Origin: Leptospira noguchii serovar Panama str. CZ214
GTDB taxonomy: Bacteria; Spirochaetota; Leptospiria; Leptospirales; Leptospiraceae
Assembly: GCF_000306255.2 (NCBI RefSeq)
Contig: NZ_AKWY02000031.1
Coordinates: forward strand, 62,001 to 126,000
Direction of reading: 5' to 3'
Length of the DNA: 64,000 nt
This document shows positions 50,985-64,000 of the stretch, in pieces. Each line of letters starts with the position of its first letter. The stretch's first letter is position 1. The translations under genes were made by a program, and so were the position numbers. The notes under the pieces were generated by a model that was not told the origin of the DNA, searched no databases, and was given only the letters and a program-made list of their open reading frames with translations.

Positions 50985-51327
50985 TGGCTATGAGTTTATC
51001 CAAATCTTCTACAGTAATTTTTTTACCACCGTATTCATCATTCAATTGATAAAGGATCATCCTTCCGATGGCATATTCTCTTTTATGATCCGCAGGGTAA
51101 CATTTGATTTTCACCATCGAAGGAGTCGATTCTATGTAAATCCGAACGAGCATCCCTTTCTTAAAGGTTTCCGTATTGGAAACCTTTTTATCTTTTGTTA
51201 GGTAATAAATTTTTTCCGAATAATGCTCGTTAATGTGAGCAACCGCGTCTTTACGAATCAATCTGTTACCGCAACCTGCCAGGAAAATAAAAATTGTGGG
51301 AAGCAGGAAAACGGCAATACGAAACAT
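50953..51327 (-). CDS. Small lipoprotein upstream of the type II secretion operon
   Basis: A 124-aa lipoprotein: [19 protein letters not shown] is a clear signal peptide with a lipobox (LAGC, Cys19). The mature part is Lys/Tyr-rich and ends VEYKKKK. No family was recognised. It is the first gene of the gsp operon and its 3' end overlaps the M23 gene by 32 bases, so it is likely part of the secretion machinery. A secretin-pilot or a stabiliser role is possible (inference). Confidence 0.7.
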   Translation of the reverse strand: MFRIAVFLLPTIFIFLAGCGNRLIRKDAVAHINEHYSEKIYYLTKDKKVSNTETFKKGMLVRIYIESTPSMVKIKCYPADHKREYAIGRMILYQLNDEYGGKKITVEDLDKLIANELVEYKKKK

Positions 51328-51473
51328 TTCAGAGCAAAATTACAAAAGCTAAATGTATTTGAAAGGAGTTTTTTTGAAAAAGCCGAATTACGTTTTCAAT
51401 TTTTCAAATAAAAAACACAAAATCTATATCACAATCGTTCCCCAAGTAAAAGAATAGGAACCGTACTTCCATA

Positions 51474-53006
<1,533 letters not shown>

Positions 53007-53013
<7 letters not shown>

Positions 53014-53026
53014 TTCCCGTTAAGCG
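53007..53026 (+). terminator. Terminator hairpin at the comM stop
   Basis: CGCTTAA (53007-53013) and TTAAGCG (53020-53026) pair perfectly around a six-base loop; the left arm includes the comM stop. AGAAGTTTATTTT follows, a modest T-rich tail. It may act in both directions, for the convergent gene ending at 53033. Confidence 0.55.
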
Positions 53027-53032
53027 AGAAGT

Positions 53033-53305
<273 letters not shown>

Positions 53306-53325
53306 GAAGTACCTAAACCACTATT

Positions 53326-53676
<351 letters not shown>

Positions 53677-54051
53677 AAAGACCTCTTTAAAATAAATTTT
53701 TCATTTTAGGATGATCAAGAGACAAAGATTATGCAGATTTTATAATTAAAAAAATGATAATTTATCAATATACTTAATGCAAATTTAATATAAAGAATTC
53801 GTTTCTTAAAAATTTGTTTTATAGTGAAAAAATAAAAATGAGTGTAGAATCCCTTATTTTATTGATTTCTATAAAATTAATTGCCTTAAGTTTTTATTGC
53901 AAAATCAGATTCCAAAATAAAATGTTGAGTATTTACTATAACTATTAGCATTATTCAAAAACTAAAAAATTAAACATCTTAATATTTCCGATTATAAAAA
54001 AAATTCAATTTTCTTAAACCGAATTCATATTAATCTGTTCGGTAATATTTT
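53677..54051. other. 375 bases of AT-rich noncoding sequence
   Basis: Upstream of yraN and downstream of the HD-GYP gene. It is very AT-rich, with no repeat core, hairpin plus T run or RNA gene recognised. The stretch should contain the yraN promoter and the HD-GYP operon terminator, but none could be placed. Confidence 0.5.
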
Positions 54052-55232
<1,181 letters not shown>

Positions 55233-55236
<4 letters not shown>

Positions 55237-55496
55237 TGTAACATTTCCCTTTTTCTGGAATCAGAATCCATGATCATCGAAAAAATTGCACCTACTGCCC
55301 TATATAGATTTTCTGGAATTTCTGAACCAACGGGTAATTCAGAGAGAGATTCTGCTAGGATCGGATTTTTTACCGTCGGAACCGAATTTTTTTGCGCAAT
55401 GTTACGAACAATATCACCTAACAAACCGGAAGCGGTGGCCGTAATTACAGGCGCATTGTCTTTTTTAGGAATGAATTTAAGAGCCACGCTAATCAT
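55233..55496 (-). CDS. FlhB cytoplasmic (FlhBCN/YscU-type) domain protein, FlhB2/YlqH-like
   Basis: An 87-aa protein corresponding to the part of FlhB that follows the NPTH autocleavage site in the flagellar export gate. [20 protein letters not shown] (about 4-23) is the start of the FlhBCC region, followed by [22 protein letters not shown] and [20 protein letters not shown]. There is no membrane part and no NPTH. Such stand-alone proteins (YlqH, FlhX-like) occur next to rnhB in other bacteria, as here, and may modulate flagellar export. It starts directly after the stop of the FliK-like gene. Confidence 0.85.
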
Positions 55497-56240
55497 CTAA
55501 GCTTTCCATTCTTTTCTAATCAGAGATGGTTTATAAGATAAATTGTATCCCTGAAAACTCACCAAAGATTCGGCTAAAATCTGCTTAAATTTTTCCCTGT
55601 TTTGACAAGCATGCAAGTACATTTTCAAATTATCAAAAGTGACGTTGATTTGCAGATCTCCTCCTAAGTTTTCCTTCCAAAGAAATAGAACAACTGTTCT
55701 TCCAGTATTCTTCGTTTGAATTCGAAATAAAAATTTTTTAGTTTCTCCTTTCGATTCATAAACTCCTTCCGTATTTCCTCCATCAAACTCCCAACAAAAG
55801 TAAGGCAAATCCGAGGTCCATTCTAAAAAAGGATAATACGATTTCAAAATCTTGAATATAGAGTCTTCCGTAAAAACCTCTTGACGATCAGAGCCTGCAA
55901 TTTTTTCGGAAAGTTCCTGAACGCTCATCCCCATACTCTCCAGTCTATAAGGAATATCTTCTTTACCTTTCAATTCGCGATCTAAAATACGTAACTCCAT
56001 TCCTTTTGGGCTATGTTTTGCTACTAATGTAAGAGTTTCTCCCATAAACAAAATATTAGACTGTGAGTATGTTTTCAGTCTCTTACCTCCAATAGAAAGC
56101 CAAGCCCCGCCCGGAAAAACTTCTAACACTCTACTTTTAAAATTTTGGTTCAAAATCACATCTGCAAAATTGAAACGCCCTACTTGTTTTTCCAAAATAA
56201 GACTCAAATTTCGCGCAGAAAAATCAGTTGAAAGTTTCAT
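55497..56240 (-). CDS. Possible FliK-like (flagellar hook-length control C-terminal domain) protein
   Basis: A 247-aa soluble protein without strong identity to any family, so assignment is tentative. Its C-terminal half (about 145-240), [19 protein letters not shown] and onward to the [13 protein letters not shown] segment, resembles the Flg_hook domain of FliK: a leading-strand 'LGxLxVxVxFxxxx' and a helix with FKQILAESL. In Bacillus the gene ylqG, placed between rnhB and ylqH, has the same position. The N-terminal half (about 1-110) is a compact beta-rich domain. Adjacent to an FlhB-type partner, this suggests an export-switch pair. Confidence 0.55.
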   Translation of the reverse strand: MKLSTDFSARNLSLILEKQVGRFNFADVILNQNFKSRVLEVFPGGAWLSIGGKRLKTYSQSNILFMGETLTLVAKHSPKGMELRILDRELKGKEDIPYRLESMGMSVQELSEKIAGSDRQEVFTEDSIFKILKSYYPFLEWTSDLPYFCWEFDGGNTEGVYESKGETKKFLFRIQTKNTGRTVVLFLWKENLGGDLQINVTFDNLKMYLHACQNREKFKQILAESLVSFQGYNLSYKPSLIRKEWKA

Positions 56241-56326
56241 AAGGCCTGCTTTTAAACTATCTCACTTAGACATCACTCTCACTCGAAAATTTTCGGATAA
56301 TTTTACATCTTTTAAAGATTAGACTC

Positions 56327-57007
56327 TTAGATCTGTTCCAGAAACTTTCTGGTAAAACTTCTTCTATGAATATCGGAAAGACCATGTAGAAGAATCAATT
56401 CCTCGTGAAGTTTTGTACCGTAACCTTTGTGTTGATCAAAACGATAAATAGGATATTTTTTAGAAACGGAAATCATATAACGATCTCTGCTAACTTTAGC
56501 GAGAATAGAAGCGGCGGCGATACTTACAATTCTGAGATCCCCTTTTGTATAAAAAGTGGAATAACCTTTAAGATCAGCCCATTCAGGGTAACGATTGAAG
56601 TTATAATTCCCGTCAATTAGTAGTTTTAGAGGAAACTTAGATTGAGTAGACCGGTTTATCAATTTTGCACATTTTAGGATTCCTTCTAAAACGGCTCGAT
56701 TGATACCTTCCCGATCGATATAATTCGGGCTTATAAAAGTTCGATACGAAAATTGTGCGGTTTTTAAAATTTCGGGATAAAGAGATTCTCTTTTTTTTTC
56801 GGAAAGTTTTTTGGAGTCGGTCAATCCTTTGAGAATTTTTCCTTTTAGGATTTGAGTAAGAGAATTTTGAGAAAAAGAAACTAAAGCTACAGAAAGAGGC
56901 CCCGCATAAGGACCTCTTCCTGCCTCATCGATTCCACATGGAATCGACTCCGAATAAAATCGGTATTCTTCTGGTTCAAAATAACTGGAAAGTTTTGGCT
57001 CCGGCAA
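56327..57007 (-). CDS. rnhB: Ribonuclease HII
   Basis: Removes RNA from RNA-DNA hybrids and single ribonucleotides. 226 aa. [14 protein letters not shown] (about 26-39) carries the catalytic Asp-Glu and the RNase HII GRG motif, LIDGNYNF has the third acidic residue, and [15 protein letters not shown] follows with [10 protein letters not shown] as the C-terminal signature. The ATG at 57007 lies six bases after the rplS stop. It closes the rpsP ribosomal group and precedes the FliK-like gene by 86 bases. Confidence 0.96.
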   Translation of the reverse strand: MPEPKLSSYFEPEEYRFYSESIPCGIDEAGRGPYAGPLSVALVSFSQNSLTQILKGKILKGLTDSKKLSEKKRESLYPEILKTAQFSYRTFISPNYIDREGINRAVLEGILKCAKLINRSTQSKFPLKLLIDGNYNFNRYPEWADLKGYSTFYTKGDLRIVSIAAASILAKVSRDRYMISVSKKYPIYRFDQHKGYGTKLHEELILLHGLSDIHRRSFTRKFLEQI

Positions 57008-57013
57008 ACCGGA

Positions 57014-58080
<1,067 letters not shown>

Positions 58081-58091
<11 letters not shown>

Positions 58092-58611
58092 TCCAAATCT
58101 CCGGTCGTATCAAAACGATTGTATTCTTTTCCAGGTCTAAATCACCTACAAAAACGTGTAGAAACGGAATGAGAATTTCTTCTCCATTTTCTTTTACAAA
58201 AGCTAAAATAGGATGTGCCGGATTGTCTTGAACGTCTTTCAGTTTCCAATCCAGTTTTTTTCCGGATTCATCAATCGCTTGTAAACCAATGAGATCAGTA
58301 ATATAAAACTCGTCTTTAGTTTTGATTTTAGGGAGAAGTTTTTGAGGTAAAAAAAGAAAACCTCCGATCCATTTTTCGGCCGCTTCGGGCGTGGAAACTC
58401 CTTCAAAACGAAGGATAAATTTTCCACTGTGAGGGCGAATTTCTAAAAGGGTGATTTCTTTTTCGGGAAAATGCAAATCTAACTTATTGAGTTTGAGCGA
58501 AACCGGGGTTTTAAGTTCGCAAAGTATCGTTTCCCGGACATTCAGGTGCAACCAACCTTTGATTCCGAACGGTTTACCTAACTGCCCAAGTAAGATCCAC
58601 TCTTTAGTCAA
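58081..58611 (-). CDS. rimM: 16S rRNA processing protein RimM
   Basis: 30S maturation factor of 176 aa that binds ribosomal protein S19. [16 protein letters not shown] (about residues 8-23) is the N-terminal signature, and the PRC-barrel domain (about 95-170) has [16 protein letters not shown] and [15 protein letters not shown]. It overlaps khpA by eight bases and trmD by 11. Confidence 0.94.
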
Positions 58612-58833
58612 TGATTTCTAAGGAGAAGTTTTTTCCTGCTTTTACAGACGCCGCAGTAAGAATCGCACGCAGAGACTTCGCAATACGACCGTTCTTACCG
58701 ATTACCTTTCCCACATCTTTTGGGGATACTCGTAGTTCAATGATATTTTGTTCTTCTCCTTCAATTTCACGAATTACAATTTCTTCGGGAAATTCAACAA
58801 GGGAAGCAACGATGTACTTCAGTAATTCTTCCA

Positions 58834-58834
<1 letters not shown>
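58604..58834 (-). CDS. khpA: KH-domain RNA-binding protein KhpA (YlqC)
   Basis: A 76-aa single KH domain protein. The nucleic-acid-binding loop [20 protein letters not shown] (about 43-62) has the GxxG (GKNG). KhpA works with KhpB in RNA binding and cell-size control in Gram-positives. Its place between rpsP and rimM is widely conserved. The start overlaps the rpsP stop region by one base. Confidence 0.93.
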
Positions 58835-59100
<266 letters not shown>

Positions 59101-59173
59101 GGGATTTTTTCCTTTTAAACCATTCTGACCTTTCGGATTTTATACGACCGAAAAAAGAATGTATGATTTTTAC

Positions 59174-59202
59174 CAATATCGTGCCATATGTCCCACTGTC
59201 AA
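59174..59202 (-). promoter_or_regulatory. Sigma-70-type promoter candidate for the rpsP operon
   Basis: On the minus strand TTGACA (59197-59202) is a perfect -35 box, and ATATTG (59174-59179) lies 17 bases further on as a weak -10 box. This would put transcription start about 65 bases upstream of the rpsP TTG. The -10 is poor, so the exact element may be one or two bases off. Confidence 0.5.
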
Positions 59203-59270
59203 GAAAACATCAATTCAGAACTAATATTATAAAGGTTTGATATGGTATCTCTCCGGAATACTCAAACTTT

Positions 59271-59425
59271 TTGTGATAGTTCCCACATTTTAACAACTTA
59301 GACAAATGATGCCCCAATGTGAGAACTCCATACAGAAACTATAATTAAAAAAAATACTAAAAACTATAAATCATACAATACGACGGTTTCCGTAGGAACT
59401 TTTACATTTGGTAAAAGAATAAGAT
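59271..59425 (-). repeat. Dispersed intergenic repeat, copy C
   Basis: 59271-59290 matches 18331-18350 with one difference. 59314-59425 aligns with 30788-30895 (AATACTAAAAA, CATACAATACGAC, GGAACTTTTACA). Further GTGAGAACTCC cores are at 59319-59330 and 59443-59452. Confidence 0.6.
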
Positions 59426-59450
59426 TCAAAAATAATGAATTTGTGAGAAC

Positions 59451-59554
59451 TCCTTCAAAAAAACAATTCCGGGTTAGACGCAATTTTTGAGAACCTATAC
59501 ATCTTTATGAAATCGATTGTTAATTTTTAATATTATTTTCATACATTCGAGTGC
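59451..59554 (+). repeat. Dispersed intergenic repeat, copy D (matches copy A at 10431)
   Basis: TCCTTCAAAAAAACAATTCC, GGGTTAGACGCAA, TGTTAATTTTTAATATTATT and TACATTCGAG line up with 10431-10536. It follows the GTGAGAAC core at 59443 just as copy A follows a GTTAGAA at 10424. Confidence 0.6.
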
Positions 59555-59949
59555 AACTTTCGTGTAACCAATACGAAAGCGATTATCATGTTGCGTCTCA
59601 CCAAACGACTTGCAGATTAGTATGCTTTTTGAACGTAAGACAGTTCGAAGTATAATATTCTTGATTCGTCGGAGCCAATAGGCCCGGTGACAGATTATCA
59701 ACTGTCTTGGCGCTTTTGACCACAATCCAATCTAAATCGGCCATCGCAAACCAAAGTGTGGCGAGTCAACCAACCCTCTCGAATTAGTACAGAACTCTAT
59801 GACCCGCTCTGTAGATCGACATTCAAAAAGTAGCATTGGTTTAAATTCCGAAAGAATTGGAGCGAGAAACGGTCGTAAGCAATTCGTCAAAATTTTCTTA
59901 CATTGAACTCAAGTTAACTTACTAAAAACGAATGATTTAATATAGTTTT

Positions 59950-60596
59950 TTAAATCTTTGTCGCTAAGTACTTTAAATTTTTTGCATTTTCTACCGGATT
60001 TCCAGTTTTATAAAGTCCAGCTCCAACAACTACTATATCCACTCCGTTTTTTTTTAGTTCTTGGATATTGGTATCGTTGACTCCTCCATCTACTTCGAGT
60101 TCAATCGATTTAGAACCAATCAGTTCTTTTACCTTACAAATTTTGTCCATTCCATTTACGATGAATTTCTGTCCGTAAAAACCAGGCTCCACCGTCATCA
60201 ATAGAATTAAATCCACATAAGGTAAAACGTTTTCCAAAGAAGAAACCGAAGTTCCTGGATTTAAAGAAACTCCTACTTTTGTTCCATGGCTTTTGATCTC
60301 TTGTGCAAGACGTACAGGAAAATCAGTCGTTTCGATATGAAACGTAATACAATAAGGATCAAGTTCATAGTATTTAGAAACATGATTCTCTGGTTTGGAA
60401 ACCATCAAATGAACGTCTAATGGAATTGATGTGAGAGATTTTACTTCCTTAGTAAGAGCTTCTCCGAAACTAATTTGTGGAACGAAATTACCGTCCATAA
60501 CATCCATGTGTATAAGATCTATACCGGTCGGATCGTAGTTAGGAACTGTTTTTGCAAGTTCTGTGAGTTTAGTTGCAAGTATGGATGCAGAAATTT

Positions 60597-60600
<4 letters not shown>
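59950..60600 (-). CDS. rpe: Ribulose-phosphate 3-epimerase
   Basis: Interconverts ribulose 5-phosphate and xylulose 5-phosphate in the pentose phosphate pathway. A TIM-barrel protein of 216 aa: [34 protein letters not shown] with the metal-binding His-x-Asp, [28 protein letters not shown] and [12 protein letters not shown] are all present. Its start overlaps the PASTA gene by four bases. It is the last gene of the priA-fmt-pasta-rpe set. Confidence 0.96.
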
Positions 60601-62536
<1,936 letters not shown>

Positions 62537-62537
62537 G

Positions 62538-64000
62538 TTATACCAAATCCAAAGGGTCAAAATCTATTTCTAAATACACTTTTTTAGATAGTTTTAAAGT
62601 GCGAATTTCTTTTTTAAAAATTTCTCTCCAAACGTTCGGCGAAGAAGTTTTGAGAATGATATGATTTCTAAAATTAGAATCGATTTTATAAAAAGGACAA
62701 GGAGCCGGTCCAAGTAAAACCGTATCTTTAGAAGGAAAAAATTTTTTAAGAATCCCGAATGCTAACTCAATTGTTTCGAGTGAAATCTGTTCATCTTTAG
62801 AACGGGAAACGATCCGAATCAGTCTAGAAAACGGAGGATAAAAAAGTTCCTTTCGAACCGGAATTTCAGATTCATAAAATTGAATATAGTTTTGGTTCAT
62901 AGCCATTTGAATGACTGGATGATTGGGAGTGTTAGTTTCTATCAACACCTCTCCTTTTAACTTAGAACGCCCCGCCCTTCCGGCCACCTGAGTTAAAAGA
63001 GAAAATACTCTTTCGTTAGCTCTAAAATCTGGAAGTCCAAGTCCGATTCCTGCATTTAAAACGCCGACTAATGTTACCCTAGAAGCGTCCAATCCTTTTG
63101 CAATCATTTGAGTTCCGGTAAGAATGTCTATTTCTCCTCCAAGAAGACGAGATATGACTTCATTTAACAAACTACGATCTTGAATAGAATCTTGATCAAG
63201 TCTTTCCACCCTAGTTTGCGGAAACGCTTCTAAAAGATTTTCTTCCAGTTTTTGTGTTCCGGTTCCTTTGAGGGTTAGACTTTCACCCATTCTTTTTTCC
63301 AAAGAATCTAAAGTTTCTGTATGTCCACAGAGATGACAAATCGTGGTTCCTTTTTTATGATAACAAAGATTAGTAGTACAGTTTGGACAAGGCACATAAG
63401 AAGAAGCTGACGGAGAATAGATCAAAGGACTATAACCTCTTCTATTTAAAAGTAAAATAATTTGTTCTTTTTTTTCCAATCTCTGCTTAATTGCAAAGGA
63501 AAGTTCTGAGCTAAGAACGTTAGACTCCTTTTGATTCTCCACAATTCGAGCCGTAGGAGGTAACACTCCTTCCGGTCTTTTAGTCAAAGTATGAAGATAA
63601 ATTTTCCCTTCTTTTGCAAGATGATAAATTTCTAAAGAAGGCGTTGCTGTTCCCATCACAAGAACCGCTTCGTTAGTTCTACATCTCTGTAAGGCGATTT
63701 GTCTTGCGTGATAACGAGGATTAGAATGTTCCTTAAAAGAAGAATCATGGTCCTCGTCTATGATGACAAGCCCCAAATTAGAAACAGGTGCGAATACAGC
63801 GCTTCTAGTTCCGACGGCGATTCTTTTTTTACCTGTGAGAAGTTCGTTATATGCCTTAAACTTTTCGGAAACTTTAAGAGCAGAATGAAGCACCGCCAAT
63901 TGTCCCGGAAAGATAAGTTCTAACTTTCGAATAATATGAAATGTTAAACTGATTTCTGGAACAAGTAAAATTACGGAACGATTTGGGGTTTCTAGAACCT
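62538..64000 (-). CDS. priA: Primosomal helicase PriA (5' end outside the window)
   Basis: Replication-restart helicase; the N-terminal part lies beyond the window, and the reading frame is open to base 64000 with VILLVPEISLT at its edge. A Met reported at 63899 is a TTG inside the gene, not the start. Visible are RIAVGTRSAVFAPVSNLGLV, the DEDHD helicase box, GTATPSLE, the zinc-binding Cys set (CPNCTTNLCYHKKGTTICHLC), ILTGTQMIAKGLD and QVAGRAGRSKLKGEVLIET. The C-terminal domain is complete. It heads the fmt-PASTA-rpe group. Confidence 0.95.
   Translation of the reverse strand, partial: VLETPNRSVILLVPEISLTFHIIRKLELIFPGQLAVLHSALKVSEKFKAYNELLTGKKRIAVGTRSAVFAPVSNLGLVIIDEDHDSSFKEHSNPRYHARQIALQRCRTNEAVLVMGTATPSLEIYHLAKEGKIYLHTLTKRPEGVLPPTARIVENQKESNVLSSELSFAIKQRLEKKEQIILLLNRRGYSPLIYSPSASSYVPCPNCTTNLCYHKKGTTICHLCGHTETLDSLEKRMGESLTLKGTGTQKLEENLLEAFPQTRVERLDQDSIQDRSLLNEVISRLLGGEIDILTGTQMIAKGLDASRVTLVGVLNAGIGLGLPDFRANERVFSLLTQVAGRAGRSKLKGEVLIETNTPNHPVIQMAMNQNYIQFYESEIPVRKELFYPPFSRLIRIVSRSKDEQISLETIELAFGILKKFFPSKDTVLLGPAPCPFYKIDSNFRNHIILKTSSPNVWREIFKKEIRTLKLSKKVYLEIDFDPLDLV

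Larger units (their letters stand above)
59203..59949. other. About 750 bases noncoding, built mainly of dispersed repeats
   Basis: No supported gene. A mosaic of repeat pieces is present: the TAGTTCCCACA core (59271-59290), a long repeat copy (59314-59425), a copy of the 10431-10536 unit (59451-59554), and two blocks (59562-59594, 59843-59865) matching 30.1 kb in reverse. A short frame at 59495-59725 (-) is regarded as spurious. Confidence 0.6.

Noticed and set aside
59495..59725. 76-codon minus-strand frame in the rpsP-rpe gap
   Set aside because: It spans repeat pieces found elsewhere as noncoding DNA, and its product resembles nothing recognised.

Overview
The window is spirochaete DNA, almost certainly a pathogenic Leptospira close to L. 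interrogans. It is AT-rich and uses many TTG starts. It carries a pyruvate-pathway citramalate synthase (CimA) whose active-site residues fall at the numbering I recall for the L. interrogans enzyme, a B12-dependent class II ribonucleotide reductase, a complete type II secretion operon, and AT-rich gaps with decayed dispersed repeats. The assignment rests on protein and motif recognition only; no database search was run.

Layout. 0.1-2.1 kb (+): a GHKL ATPase-fold protein, an SDR oxidoreductase and an ArsR regulator. 2.1-9.0 kb (-): one probable operon running ferritin-like protein, secreted Lys/Ser-rich protein, ychF, mutY, ubiD, hldD-like. 9.1-11.2 kb (+): ubiA and ubiX, separated by a repeat-bearing gap; with the nearby ubiD they form a UbiA/UbiX/UbiD set that in this genus probably serves menaquinone synthesis. 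11.2-14.2 kb (-): lipoyl-domain protein, metallophosphoesterase, Mrp, and a protein with a UVR-like tail. 14.2-15.1 kb (+): a second GHKL paralogue. 15.5-18.5 kb: a small exported protein, a MITE-like element and a PQQ-type sugar dehydrogenase lipoprotein. 18.5-24.1 kb (-): xerC-hslV-hslU, then smr-cimA-pth. 24.2-29.8 kb: a DUF2183 phosphatase, DedA, and a hypothetical-perM-xseA-xseB operon. 29.8-31.3 kb: gene-free and repeat-rich, followed by tRNA-Asn. 31.6-35.2 kb: nrdJ with a terminator.

35.3-37.5 kb: a small accessory unit of TetR regulator, divergent tautomerase and a zinc alcohol dehydrogenase broken by one frameshift at a T7 tract. 37.6-51.3 kb (-): the gspC-N operon, headed by a small lipoprotein and a LysM/M23 peptidase; the prepilin peptidase GspO is not here. 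51.5-53.7 kb: comM, a short hypothetical gene and yraN. 54.0-59.1 kb (-): rpsP-khpA-rimM-trmD-rplS-rnhB followed by a FliK-like protein, an FlhB C-terminal-domain protein and an HD-GYP protein that has lost key metal ligands. 59.1-59.9 kb: repeat-rich gap. 60-64 kb (-): priA (5' end outside the window), fmt, PASTA protein, rpe.

Most genes are housekeeping. The least explained signals are (1) a family of dispersed noncoding repeats built around a TGTGG(N)AGTTCCCACA core, one copy of which lies inside the translated leader region of gspK; (2) the FliK-like/FlhB2/degenerate HD-GYP cassette; (3) the frameshifted dehydrogenase unit with its TetR operator candidate; (4) the MITE-like element at 16.3 kb; and (5) two stand-alone GHKL-fold proteins without a kinase phosphoacceptor domain.
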